From: Zavarzinella formosa DSM 19928
GTDB lineage: Bacteria > Planctomycetota > Planctomycetia > Gemmatales > Gemmataceae
DNA length: 64,000 bases
Assembly: GCF_000255705.1 (NCBI RefSeq)
Contig: NZ_JH636441.1
Span: forward strand, 851,180 to 915,179
Reading direction: 5' to 3'
The position numbers and the translations under genes are program-made. The notes below the pieces were generated by a model. It was given only the letters and a program-made list of their open reading frames with translations, made no database searches and was not told where the DNA came from. Positions 8,203-16,218 of this stretch are shown piece after piece (position 1 is the first letter of the stretch; the number at the start of each line of letters is the position of its first letter).

Positions 8203-8570
8203 AAAAGCCTCAGCACCGGTGTTTGGATGTGGATGGTGATGATGTTCATGTCAAGGTGACCGTAGCAATCCAGAAGAGCTTCGCGATGGGATTGCAACTC
8301 ACGAGCGGAGACGATTTCGGTAAAGACGATCATCCCGTGCAGGCGGTGCTTCTTGCCGTAACCTTTCGATAGCACCACTTCGCGGCCGATGTAGCAGGTC
8401 TTTTCGTTCCATCTTGCTCCGTAGACCCGTAACTCAGATGTTTTGCTCCCGCACTCGAATGCCTCGAAATACTGGGTTTTTAGTGGAATGAACAGCGGCT
8501 TTCTTTTGACAAGTCGCTCGGATGCTTCTGATAAGATGCGGGGCTGGCGGGTCATGGGCGTGCGGTGCAT
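8199..8570 (-). CDS. ASCH/PUA-like domain protein
   Basis: The protein is 123 residues from the ATG at 8570, which directly follows the stop of the preceding gene; an internal ATG at 8555 is an alternative. The core 'LFIPLKTQYFEAFECGSKTSELRVYGARWN' followed by 'IGREVVLSKGYGKKHRLHG' resembles the ASCH fold, where a beta-barrel related to PUA binds RNA or modified bases and the 'K..ElR' and 'GR.V.LS.GYGK' blocks are typical. ASCH proteins are common in phages and mobile elements. Substrate unknown. Confidence 0.6.
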   Translation of the reverse strand: MHRTPMTRQPRILSEASERLVKRKPLFIPLKTQYFEAFECGSKTSELRVYGARWNEKTCYIGREVVLSKGYGKKHRLHGMIVFTEIVSARELQSHREALLDCYGHLDMNIITIHIQTPVLRLL

Positions 8571-8831
8571 TTATAAGGTTTCGCGTGTCGAGCATGAATC
8601 TGGTTGAGCATGGAGTACTGATACGAACAAGTTGGCATTGTGCTTGGCCGCCGGAAGGCAACCCATATCTGCCAGCTTGTACTCTGTCCCCTTGATGTAA
8701 ACCCCGTACCACTTGTTACGGGGAAGGTTGTGCTGTCGAGCAAACCACCATGTGCGGAAAACGGTTTTCACTGCCTTCCATGCAATCACCACTACGTTCC
8801 CTTCGGTGACTCCAATCTCAAAATCGCTCAT
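8571..8831 (-). CDS. Hypothetical protein, first gene of the minus-strand string
   Basis: The 86-residue protein begins 'MSDFEIGVTEGNVVVIAWKAVKTVFRTWWFARQ' and then 'KWYGVYIKGTEYKLADMG'. Its composition is Trp-rich and mildly basic with a beta-strand pattern; I recognise no family. Its stop codon is directly followed by the ATG of the ASCH-like gene, so it heads an operon of six genes running down to 6997. A promoter should lie in the 71 bases between it and the divergent Gp88-like gene. Confidence 0.55.
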   Translation of the reverse strand: MSDFEIGVTEGNVVVIAWKAVKTVFRTWWFARQHNLPRNKWYGVYIKGTEYKLADMGCLPAAKHNANLFVSVLHAQPDSCSTRETL

Positions 8832-8902
8832 CTCATGGTTCCTGTCCGATCAATCCGTTAATTATTTTCCAGTAACTGTGCTGCCACCAATAAGCCCCAC
8901 CT

Positions 8903-9700
8903 GTGACAGATTGTCAACGAGAATTCATACCTCACAAATCACTTGCGCGAATCAACGATCTGCGATTCACTCTCCGGGTTTCACCTTACCTGTCATCGAG
9001 CGATCTCGACGGTGGGAAAGGTTATCCTCGTGTGAGTTCCCTCGTGGAAATGATCCGTGGTCTTTTAGTTGCTGGAAATGAAAAGCTTTCGGCTGGCGTG
9101 TTCCATTTTGATATCCCCGCTGTCCAAACCTGCCCCGGTCGTTCCAGCCTCTGCGAAAGCCGATGTTATGCGACCAAAGGCCGGTTCGTGTTCCCCCAAG
9201 TGCTTGAGCGTTTGGAATGGAACTACACCCGGTCCAAGCGGTCTGATTTCACCGACCGCATGGTCGATGAGCTGTACCGCAAGGGCATCCTGTTAATGCG
9301 ATGGCATGTGGCTGGTGATGTTTTCAGCCCAAACTATGCCCGCAAAATGCTTGAGATAATCGGTCGGTCGCCGCACTGCACGTTCTGGTTTTACACCCGG
9401 AGCTGGCGTGTCCCGACGATCTTCCCGATCATCAAATCAATGAGCATTATGCCCAACTGCAAGGTCTGGCTGTCCGCCGATGCGGAGACGGGTTACCCGC
9501 CGGACATTCCCGACACATGCCGGGTTGCGTTCATGCAGACGGAGGAAGGGGAGGACACCGAGGAGGCCGACCTGGTCTTTCTCGACCGTCCCCTCCGCAA
9601 ATTGTCCCTGCCAATGCTCAACAAGGTTTGCCCAACCGAGACCGTGGCGGGCAAGGAGCGTGGGACATCCTGCGCAACTTGCAAAGTATGCTGGTCGTGA
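8903..9700 (+). CDS. Gene product 88 (Gp88)-like protein
   Basis: Up to 265 residues from a GTG at 8903; the true start is uncertain and may be later. The core 'GNEKLSAGVFHFDIPAVQTCPGRSSLCESRCYATKGRF' carries a cysteine cluster typical of the Gp88 family described from mycobacteriophages, with 'LMRWHVAGDVFSPNYARKMLEI' and 'FWFYTRSWR' blocks, and it ends in a CATCKVCWS cysteine pair. The family function is unknown; the Cys pattern and the strand-helix alternation have been likened to radical-SAM-like folds, but I cannot show that here. It is transcribed divergently from the J-domain operon. Confidence 0.65.
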   Translation: MTDCQREFIPHKSLARINDLRFTLRVSPYLSSSDLDGGKGYPRVSSLVEMIRGLLVAGNEKLSAGVFHFDIPAVQTCPGRSSLCESRCYATKGRFVFPQVLERLEWNYTRSKRSDFTDRMVDELYRKGILLMRWHVAGDVFSPNYARKMLEIIGRSPHCTFWFYTRSWRVPTIFPIIKSMSIMPNCKVWLSADAETGYPPDIPDTCRVAFMQTEEGEDTEEADLVFLDRPLRKLSLPMLNKVCPTETVAGKERGTSCATCKVCWS

Positions 9701-9705
9701 ATTTT

Positions 9706-9747
9706 GACTGGTCTGGCTTCTTCCCGAAGGGCAGAGTCAGACCAGTT
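9706..9747 (+). terminator. Stem-loop after the Gp88-like gene
   Basis: ACTGGTCTG at 9707-9715 pairs perfectly with CAGACCAGT at 9738-9746, six bases after the Gp88-like stop. The loop contains a smaller TTC/GAA pairing. There is no strong T-tract, so termination is likely but not certain. Confidence 0.4.
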
Positions 9748-9894
9748 CTATTCATATGTGAAAGAGATTCGCCGGAAGAGGAAGCTTCGCAAAGCGATAC
9801 CCGTCATAATGTGCAATGGCTTTCCCCGCCAAAAAGTCTCGGCATTCTGTTTGCACAAATGTGCCTGCCCACCCACAAAACGAGGTAATATTCG

Positions 9895-10716
9895 ATGATA
9901 AAGGCTGTTTTGAGTCTCGCGGCCATCATGCCGCTGGCCATCGCCGGTGTCGGCCGGGCCAAAGACGAGATAGCGATGGTGACCGCCGAAGAACTTTCAA
10001 AAGTCTACGCGACCGATCCGGCCGCTTTCGACAAGACGTACAAAGGTCAAACCGTTACCGTGGAAGGCGTCGTTTCGACTGCCGCCACCAGGTCCAGCCC
10101 CGTCGACAAGACGCGGTATTGCGTACTTGTCGGGTACAAAAAGCCGGGGGAGCGGTTCGGGTATCAGGTCAACTGTGCCGTCGGGCCGGGGTTCGAGGGA
10201 ATTCGGATCGGGCATAAAGTCCAAATTCGCGGCACTTCCGAAGGACACAGCCCCACCAGGACGGCGGTTCAACTCACGGATTGCACAGTTGTCAAAGTGC
10301 TGTCGGAAGATTTCCCTCCCTCGAAAGAGGCGGCAGCCGTGGTGAAAGCCCTTCAGGGAAAATGGACTGTGACCAGCATTGAAGGGGCTGGTGCGAGGAC
10401 AGCCAATCAACTCGGTCTGGATGTGATGGAGGTTGAGGGGAACGAAATGACCTGGCGCGCGTTTACGGGCAAGAAGGAGGGGGCGGTCAGCCGGGACATT
10501 CCCTTCGGCCTGTCTGTCGATCCGGGGAAGACGCCGAAGGAGATGACGCTGTATTTGGGAGCCGGAACACTCCCGGCCTTATACGAACTGGACGGGGACA
10601 AGTTGCGAATCTGCATGCCTCTGCTCACGAAGAGCTTGAAAGATGCGAAGCGACCGGTCGCAATGGCCGGGGGACAGAATGGCGAAGTCGTGGTTACGGC
10701 CGAACGAGCGAAGTAA
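9895..10716 (+). CDS. Exported OB-fold plus TIGR03067-type domain protein
   Basis: The 273-residue protein starts with ATG after a GAGG site. Residues 1-23 are a signal peptide. Residues ~28-135 look like the tRNA_anti-like OB fold found in exported bacterial proteins ('YKGQTVTVEGVVS...YCVLVGYKKPG...GHKVQIRGTSEG'). From about residue 150 it has 'LQGKWTVTSIEGAG...' through 'ALYELDGDKLRICMP', the signature layout of the planctomycete TIGR03067 lipocalin-like domain. Both are known separately; the join in one chain is less usual. Function unknown. A terminator follows immediately. It sits within the element as chromosomal-type cargo. Confidence 0.75.
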   Translation: MIKAVLSLAAIMPLAIAGVGRAKDEIAMVTAEELSKVYATDPAAFDKTYKGQTVTVEGVVSTAATRSSPVDKTRYCVLVGYKKPGERFGYQVNCAVGPGFEGIRIGHKVQIRGTSEGHSPTRTAVQLTDCTVVKVLSEDFPPSKEAAAVVKALQGKWTVTSIEGAGARTANQLGLDVMEVEGNEMTWRAFTGKKEGAVSRDIPFGLSVDPGKTPKEMTLYLGAGTLPALYELDGDKLRICMPLLTKSLKDAKRPVAMAGGQNGEVVVTAERAK

Positions 10717-10722
10717 GGAAAC

Positions 10723-10757
10723 GGGAGGCGAGCGTGAAACGCTGGCCTCCCTCGTTT
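10723..10757 (+). terminator. Rho-independent terminator
   Basis: GGGAGGC (10723-10729) pairs with GCCTCCC (10745-10751), with inner AGCG/CGCT around TGAAA, followed by a TTTT tract. It ends the OB-fold/TIGR03067 gene. Confidence 0.8.
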
Positions 10758-10763
10758 TAACGA

Positions 10764-11342
10764 TCAGTCAGGGATGCGTCCCTGATCCACTTTGCAACCA
10801 ATCATGTCGGCCGCCTTTTGAAGGACACGTCGGGCATCGATCAAATCCGCGCCAAAGGCATCCTCGCTGAACTTCTTGCCCCAGCCGCCCTTCGAGTCGC
10901 CGCCGTCAAAGCCCCAACGGTACCCGGCTTCTTTTAGCATCTTGATTACCGGGTGCGGGCTCTCCTTGGAGTAGCTTTCGCCTTCCGGCCCCTTGTCCTC
11001 GTTCGGCGGGTGGGCAAAGCGGATCACCCAAGCGCGTTCGCCTTCGCTCTTGAGGAGCTGGACGCGGTTCTCACCGGCGAGGCTGCTCTCCACGGCGAAC
11101 GGGTCGGGAACCCTGAGTAACTGCTTGCGTTCGATGGACGCCGCGTGGCCGTTGCCCGAGGGGGCATGCTGGCGGGCAAAGCGATCCGGCTCGATGCTGG
11201 TTGAATCGGCGACGGCGTGGATGATTTCGCCCGCTTCCGGCTGATATGCCGGGTCAAAGCTGGCGACGTTGAAGTCGTTTGTGTCCGAGGTGGGTGTGTC
11301 GGAGTCTGCGGAGGGTAGTTCCTTCCTGCGTGATTTTGCCAT
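10764..11342 (-). CDS. Hypothetical protein with conserved C-terminal domain
   Basis: The 192-residue protein has an AAGGAT ribosome-binding site. The first ~65 residues are polar and probably disordered. Residues ~80-192 form the likely domain: 'RAWVIRFAHPPNEDKG', 'VIKMLKEAGYRWGFDGGDSKGGWGKKFSEDAFGADLIDARRVLQKAADMIG'. I recall this 'P.IKMLKEAGYRW' block in proteins of planctomycete mobile elements, without a known function. The gene contains one copy of a 32-base repeat shared with the 16299 gene. Confidence 0.65.
   Translation of the reverse strand: MAKSRRKELPSADSDTPTSDTNDFNVASFDPAYQPEAGEIIHAVADSTSIEPDRFARQHAPSGNGHAASIERKQLLRVPDPFAVESSLAGENRVQLLKSEGERAWVIRFAHPPNEDKGPEGESYSKESPHPVIKMLKEAGYRWGFDGGDSKGGWGKKFSEDAFGADLIDARRVLQKAADMIGCKVDQGRIPD
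11179..11210 (+). repeat. 32-base direct repeat, copy A
   Basis: This stretch matches 16323-16354 at 29 of 32 positions in the same orientation, including 17 identical bases in a row. It lies within a minus-strand gene here but within a plus-strand gene at the other copy, so the match is of DNA and does not reflect a shared protein motif. Confidence 0.6.
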
Positions 11343-11453
11343 AGGGCGAATCCTTTCTTTCGGGGTTTAACCTGCCCGCGACCCGAAAGAACGCGAACAG
11401 GCTGGAAAGGATTAGCGAACTGAAGAAGAGATGTCAATAGAGTAGTGTTGCTG

Positions 11454-12662
11454 CTATTTCTCTCGAATGGCTATAGCAATAATATCTGCGTTCGTCATAG
11501 TAAGATCAATAATATTGCCCCCATTATGCGATGGAAAATCCCAGTCACCTAGAAGTATATCAAGATTATCGACTCGGATTGACAAATGGTGAATGCCGGG
11601 TTGCACGCAATATTGGTATTCGATAAATTTTAGATCATGTTGATGATATTCCTTGAAAGATCTGATTGGCAATCTGTTGATATCAACGAACACTTGCTCG
11701 TCAATTCTGTTTTTATTTCCAAAGTTTCTGTCGTCGACTAGATTTATAATTAAATTAACCGGCGGTAGAGGTGCCGGTTTTGGAAGTGGAATTTGACCAA
11801 CTGAATATGATACTCGCTCTTCGCCGCTGTAATTATTAGTTGCCCTGCTAGAAGGATTATTGTCTTTTTTCTGATGGGCAAACATCCAATATGCCATTCC
11901 GGCCACGGTCGCCGCTACTGCTAGCATCGTCAGCCAATATCCTGATTTGGTTCGAATGCTCATGACTCCACAGGCGCAAGCCATGAGTATGCCGAAGATA
12001 GAAATTGACTCAAGCCTAAGTGGAAGGAATGATATTATGCCGCAGATAATTGATGACCAGCCGATCATATGCTGAGCCAGGCGATACCGGTTGTTCTGAA
12101 GCAATGAGCGATCGCTTAAAATTTCTCGTTCAGTCGCTGGCGTAGTTGTTGTGTCTTCGACCGGAACAAACTCTCCCACACTTATTGCCTTTAGGCTGGC
12201 AAGCCGGTTTTCTTTGAATGCTTGCTGCAGTTTTTCGGCATCATCAATCGTCATGCGAAGCGTGAATTTGATGCTTCCGCTCTCTGTTTTCATTATCTGG
12301 ATACCATTCTCATTCTGAATAATCTTGCCTAACTGCCTGAGTAATTCTTCTATGTCATCCTTGGTAAGTTTTGAATAATCACCCTCTATTACTAATCCAA
12401 TATCACCAATAATGGTTATCGCTGTCTTCTTGGAGCTTTTTGAAACCATTAGTTCTTCGTAAGTCATGCTGAATTTCTTGGCTACTAAGCTTATGGTAGC
12501 CATATCGACAGGATGACCAGCAACCAAATTCTGTATGGAACGGAGTGACACTTTTGGCTCTTTGTCAGCCAAGTCTTGGAGCGTCCATCCTTTGAGCGTC
12601 CGTAGTCCCTGAATTAAATCCACATTCGCCAAGACTCCTCTTTGTCTCTTTTTCTTTATCAT
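11454..12662 (-). CDS. Membrane-anchored XRE/HTH regulator, AT-rich
   Basis: The protein is 402 residues from the ATG at 12662. Residues ~15-75 are a Cro/C1-type HTH ('LIQGLRTLKGWTLQDLADKEPKVSLRSIQNLVAG'). Residues ~80-170 form an alpha/beta segment ('IGDIGLVIEGD...GSIKFTLRMTIDDAEKLQQAFKENRLASL') of a kind I remember in other planctomycete regulators but cannot name. Three membrane helices follow ('WSSIICGIISFLPL', 'FGILMACACGVMSI', 'LTMLAVAATVAGMAYWMF'), then a ~110-residue beta-rich extracytoplasmic domain. This suggests a one-component transmembrane sensor-regulator. Codons are clearly more AT-rich than in the neighbours, pointing to separate acquisition. A longer in-frame start at 12857 is possible but basic and unlikely. 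Confidence 0.75.
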   Translation of the reverse strand: MIKKKRQRGVLANVDLIQGLRTLKGWTLQDLADKEPKVSLRSIQNLVAGHPVDMATISLVAKKFSMTYEELMVSKSSKKTAITIIGDIGLVIEGDYSKLTKDDIEELLRQLGKIIQNENGIQIMKTESGSIKFTLRMTIDDAEKLQQAFKENRLASLKAISVGEFVPVEDTTTTPATEREILSDRSLLQNNRYRLAQHMIGWSSIICGIISFLPLRLESISIFGILMACACGVMSIRTKSGYWLTMLAVAATVAGMAYWMFAHQKKDNNPSSRATNNYSGEERVSYSVGQIPLPKPAPLPPVNLIINLVDDRNFGNKNRIDEQVFVDINRLPIRSFKEYHQHDLKFIEYQYCVQPGIHHLSIRVDNLDILLGDWDFPSHNGGNIIDLTMTNADIIAIAIREK

Positions 12663-12956
12663 GGTTTTTGCCTTATCTTGCGGTTTTCTTGCGTGTATCG
12701 CGCGGATTAAGTTGCGCCGCATCTTTTTCAAATGCCTGTAAGTTGGCAATATGGAAAACTTGATGAGCAAGTATGCAAGTTGCTTTTTCATCAATCCATT
12801 AGCTAAATCCACAAGCAGCTTACCAAAGAATCTGGCCATATACAGCGCGTAATCCACTCAAAAAGCAACGATTTCGCAGCCGTTGGCCTGATTAGAGATT
12901 TGTTTTCCATTCACACCAACCTGCCGCATTCGAGCAGGCCAAGGAGGTTCAACGCC
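12663..12956. promoter_or_regulatory. Divergent regulatory region between the HTH-membrane gene and the ParB-like gene
   Basis: These 294 bases separate two divergent starts and must hold promoters for both. The strong AAGGAGGT at 12941-12948 serves the ParB-like gene. The part nearest the HTH gene is AT-rich. I could not fix -35/-10 boxes by eye. Confidence 0.45.
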
Positions 12957-13775
12957 ATGCCGGTTTCCCTGAACAAGACTGTCGAGAAACGCCGAGCCTG
13001 TGAGCTAAAGGTCAGGCCACAAGTCCGCAAGACTTTTCCCCCTGAATCAGAACTGCGTGCGCTTGCCCGTTCGGTGATGAAGAGGCAATTGCACCCGCTC
13101 ATCATTTTGCCGGGGAACTTCGTCCTGGACGGCGAGTGCCGGTTGAAGGCACTGATGCTCGTGGCCCCCAATTTTGAATTGGATGTCATCATGGCCGACG
13201 AAGACGTGACACCTGGCGAAGCAGTTGAACTTCAGATGATTTCAGCAATGCACTCGACCAGCCTTTCCTCCTATGACCAGGCGCTGGCATGCAAGGAATG
13301 GAAGGAGAAAAACCCCGGCTCCACGGCCAAAGAACTGGCCGAAAAGATCGACAGAGACCCCAGCCTTATGACTCGTCTCCTCTCTTTATGGACGACTATT
13401 CCGCAGGTGATCGCGGCGGCGGGCGAGGGACAGATTGGCATCAAGGCTTGGTATCAAATCAGCCTCCTTCCTCCCGCAGATCAGGCCGGCCTGCTTGAAA
13501 TGTACCGCTCCAGTATGCCGGCCGCCCAAATCACGGAGATCATGCGAAAAAAACGCCTGCCAGCCACCAACTGCGAGACGGTCAAATCAAGCCGGATCAA
13601 ATGCGAGGTTCCCGGAAGAGGCGCAACCGTGATTGTCAGCGGCCAGGCAATTTCGCTCGAAGACATGATCGATGCGCTGGGCGACCTGCTGAAGCTCGCC
13701 AAGAGGGAATCTGAAAAAGGGCTCGACGCAAAGACCTTTGAGCGTGTTTGCCGTGACCTGGCGAAGAAAGGGTAA
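12957..13775 (+). CDS. ParB-like nuclease-fold/partition protein
   Basis: The protein is 272 residues from an ATG preceded by a perfect AAGGAGGT at ideal spacing, which fixes the start. Residues ~20-75 show the ParB N-terminal pattern ('VRPQVRKTFPPESELRALARSVMKRQLHPLIILPGNFVLDGECRLKAL'), where the usual 'GERR' position reads 'GECR'. Residues ~110-190 form the KorB-like HTH region ('SSYDQALACKEWKEKNPGSTAKELAEKIDRDPSLMTRLLSLW'). Such proteins in conjugative elements either partition DNA or regulate transfer genes. It begins a plus-strand run leading to the coupling protein, so a regulatory role in transfer is plausible. Confidence 0.8.
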   Translation: MPVSLNKTVEKRRACELKVRPQVRKTFPPESELRALARSVMKRQLHPLIILPGNFVLDGECRLKALMLVAPNFELDVIMADEDVTPGEAVELQMISAMHSTSLSSYDQALACKEWKEKNPGSTAKELAEKIDRDPSLMTRLLSLWTTIPQVIAAAGEGQIGIKAWYQISLLPPADQAGLLEMYRSSMPAAQITEIMRKKRLPATNCETVKSSRIKCEVPGRGATVIVSGQAISLEDMIDALGDLLKLAKRESEKGLDAKTFERVCRDLAKKG

Positions 13776-13778
13776 TCC

Positions 13779-13976
13779 ATGCAGTCCGTCTCCCTGATCC
13801 ATTCCTGCGCCTGGGCGCTGGCGGCGACCATCTTTGACATCGTTTCGCCCTGCATCCGTGACGAGGAAAAGCAGGAAGCCTTCCAACTGTTCGCCAAAGC
13901 CGCGCAAGCCGCTTTGGAGCATTACGAGGCAACGGCGGACAGGATGAGCCGCCGCATCCATCCATCCCTTAATTGA
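13779..13976 (+). CDS. Small helical protein between ParB-like and coupling protein genes
   Basis: The 65-residue protein starts 3 bases after the ParB-like stop with an AAAGGG site. It is helical: a hydrophobic first helix ('SLIHSCAWALAATIFDIV') and a second helix 'EEKQEAFQLFAKAAQAALEHYEATADRMSRR'. It resembles no named family I know. Tight spacing (7 bases) to the coupling protein gene suggests an accessory to it or to DNA transfer. Confidence 0.65.
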   Translation: MQSVSLIHSCAWALAATIFDIVSPCIRDEEKQEAFQLFAKAAQAALEHYEATADRMSRRIHPSLN

Positions 13977-13983
13977 GGAGCAA

Positions 13984-15684
13984 ATGAAATACATCAGGCG
14001 ATTGCTGATCTTCACCATCGTGATGGCCGCTTACGACGCGGCATTGATGGTTTACGCCATTCCGTATGCCTGGGTGCCGGCCGTTCCAATAACCGGCGCC
14101 CTGTGCCTTCGGAAGAGATACAACCTCACAGCCCATGGCACCGCAAAGTGGGCAACTGCAAAGGATATCCCGCATTTTTTGGAGGGGACAGGAGTCAGTG
14201 TTGGCACTATCGGCGAGAAAATCTCCCGTTTTGAAGGTGCAATCGCACTGTTTGACCGTTCGCTTATCGATGAGAAGGCCGTCCAGAAAAGTCTTACGTC
14301 TTTTAAACCAAGGCAACGCCCAAGGACTGTATGTCTGAAAAGCATGGTCCACGGGATTTTTGTGGCGCCAACGGGAGTTGGAAAAGGCACAAGCATAGCG
14401 ATCCCTTGGCTTTTAAAGTGCCCCGACTCGATGGTCGCGCTCGACTTCAAGGCGGAACTCTCAAATGTTACGGCAGGTGCAAGAAGGCAGATGCGGCAAA
14501 GGGTTGTGATCCTTGACCCGTTCCTGGCTGGCGGCGGGAAAGACACATTCAACCCTCTGGCCGATATCGACCCGATGTCCGAATACGCGGCAGATGTTTG
14601 TCGGGCGATTGCCTCTGAAATGGTCGTGCGGGCGGGGACGGAACACGATCCGTATTGGAACTCAGCCGCTGAGTTTGAAATCTGCTTGGCGATGGCTTAC
14701 GTCGTTTGCTTTGCCGACCCGGAAGACAAGCATCTCCAATCCGTCAGAAAACTGCTTTCCGATTCCGCCAGGCGGCTGGGAATGATCGCCCAATGCATCC
14801 AGTCGGACAAATGGGGTGGAGTGCTTTCATGCTGGGGACACCAAGCCTCGCAACTGCGTGATAAGCAACTCGATTCCGTACTGTCCATCGTTCATACTCA
14901 CATGCGGTTTCTCGACACACCCGCGGTGGCCGCGAACACCAAGTCTTCAACCTTTGATCCTGCCGACCTACTCAAGGGGAAAATGACGGTATACCTGGTA
15001 ATCCCCCCGGAGCATGTACGGACGCAAACAGGACTGTTGAGGATTTGGATCGGCAGCATGCTTCGCGCCGTAGTCGCTGGAGGTTTGCAGGAAAACCGGA
15101 AGGTTCATTATGTCCTCGACGAAGCGGCCACGCTCGGTCATATGGGTATCCTTGAGGACGCGGTTGATAAGTACCGTGGGTACGGTGTCCGCCTGCTATT
15201 TCTGTATCAGTCACTGGGGCAGCTCAAAAAATGCTGGCCGGAAGGCGGCGACCAAACACTGCTTTCCAACTGCACGCAGGTATTCTTCGGCATAAACGAC
15301 CAGCCGACCGCCGAGTACGTCAGCAACCGCCTCGGCGAGGCAACCATCACAGTGACGAACGGCGGCACCGGCACCTCGGTTTCCCGGCAATCATCGCCTC
15401 AGCAAGGCGGCGGCAATTACTCCGCCAGCACCAACGCTGGCTGGAGCCAGATAGGCCGCAAGCTGTTAAAGCCCGAAGAGGTCACCGCCCTCGATCCACG
15501 GATCGCCATCACCTTTACGCCCGGCGTGCCGCCCCTGGCCACGTACCTCTCTAGGTACTTCGACGGGATCGAAAAATCACGCACAATCGGCATGTTCAAG
15601 GCCGTTGTTGATACCACCTGCTTGCTGGTGTGCGTGCTTGTTGCCGCCGTCATGCTGACGGCGGCGTTTGTCTACCCCAAGTAA
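13984..15684 (+). CDS. VirD4/TraG-type conjugative coupling protein
   Basis: The 566-residue ATPase docks the relaxosome to a secretion channel at the inner membrane. Two N-terminal membrane helices (~5-40) precede the 'HGTAKWAT' block typical of the family. Walker A is 'APTGVGKGTS' at 128-137 and Walker B has D379-E380 in 'YVLDEAATLG', followed by 'LYQSLGQL'. Unusually, a third hydrophobic helix closes the protein ('TTCLLVCVLVAAVMLTAAFVY'), so both ends are membrane-anchored. The ATG has GAGGAG upstream. It is over 9 kb from the relaxase, and no VirB-like genes accompany it. Confidence 0.9.
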   Translation: MKYIRRLLIFTIVMAAYDAALMVYAIPYAWVPAVPITGALCLRKRYNLTAHGTAKWATAKDIPHFLEGTGVSVGTIGEKISRFEGAIALFDRSLIDEKAVQKSLTSFKPRQRPRTVCLKSMVHGIFVAPTGVGKGTSIAIPWLLKCPDSMVALDFKAELSNVTAGARRQMRQRVVILDPFLAGGGKDTFNPLADIDPMSEYAADVCRAIASEMVVRAGTEHDPYWNSAAEFEICLAMAYVVCFADPEDKHLQSVRKLLSDSARRLGMIAQCIQSDKWGGVLSCWGHQASQLRDKQLDSVLSIVHTHMRFLDTPAVAANTKSSTFDPADLLKGKMTVYLVIPPEHVRTQTGLLRIWIGSMLRAVVAGGLQENRKVHYVLDEAATLGHMGILEDAVDKYRGYGVRLLFLYQSLGQLKKCWPEGGDQTLLSNCTQVFFGINDQPTAEYVSNRLGEATITVTNGGTGTSVSRQSSPQQGGGNYSASTNAGWSQIGRKLLKPEEVTALDPRIAITFTPGVPPLATYLSRYFDGIEKSRTIGMFKAVVDTTCLLVCVLVAAVMLTAAFVYPK

Positions 15685-15695
15685 GGAGTTTAGAC

Positions 15696-15965
15696 ATGTC
15701 GAAGGAAGGTTTCAAAGAGTTGTTGCACGATCAGACATCCGGCGGGGGAACAACCCCTCCGGGCGCGGCCACCAAGTTACTGGGCAAGCTCTGGGATGAG
15801 CTGGCACCCATCGGCGCCCACGGTGCCCATGAGATGGCCGCAGCCTTGCTCGGCTCTGGGTCGGCTTTCGTGATGTACCCGCACGAGGGCAAGGAAGACC
15901 CCCTGCACGGCCTCCCGCAAGAGGCGGCGAAAGAACAGTCCAAAGTCCACGAGATGGAAATGTAG
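15696..15965 (+). CDS. Hypothetical protein downstream of coupling protein
   Basis: The protein is 89 residues from an ATG with AAGGAG upstream. It is rich in Gly, Ala and His: 'TKLLGKLWDELAPIGAHGAHEMAAALLGSGSAFVMYPHEG', possibly amphipathic and membrane-associated, with a charged C-terminus. No family recognised. It is the second gene of the coupling-protein run, so a transfer accessory is the best guess. Confidence 0.65.
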   Translation: MSKEGFKELLHDQTSGGGTTPPGAATKLLGKLWDELAPIGAHGAHEMAAALLGSGSAFVMYPHEGKEDPLHGLPQEAAKEQSKVHEMEM

Positions 15966-16011
15966 CCCTAACGCGGCACGTTGCCGCTCAACCTATCCAA
16001 GGAGCCTTGTC

Positions 16012-16218
16012 ATGCTTTTAGCTTTTTGGCCGCTTGATTGGTCTTGTAGCGGCTTCTGCTTTTTTTCGTTCCTCATCTTCGCTTGGTTCGGCTGGGCTGC
16101 ATGTTCAGCGGCTGAGAGTGCGGCCGACCTCGCCAAGAAAGCCCTTCAGAATGAAGCAGTCCAGGAAATTGGCAAGGATGCCGTTGCCTCGTGGTTGGAG
16201 TCATTTTTCATGAAATAA
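16012..16218 (+). CDS. Small membrane protein
   Basis: The protein is 68 residues with AAGGAG at good spacing before the ATG. Residues 1-32 are strongly hydrophobic and aromatic ('FCFFSFLIFAWFGWAAC'), giving one membrane segment. The remainder is an amphipathic helix ('SAADLAKKALQNEAVQEIGKDAVASWLESFF'). Function unknown. It is in the same run as the coupling protein. Confidence 0.65.
   Translation: MLLAFWPLDWSCSGFCFFSFLIFAWFGWAACSAAESAADLAKKALQNEAVQEIGKDAVASWLESFFMK

Noticed and set aside
9704-9898. Possible small gene after the Gp88-like gene
   Set aside because: The frame overlaps the hairpin at 9706-9747, has no ribosome-binding site and looks random in composition.
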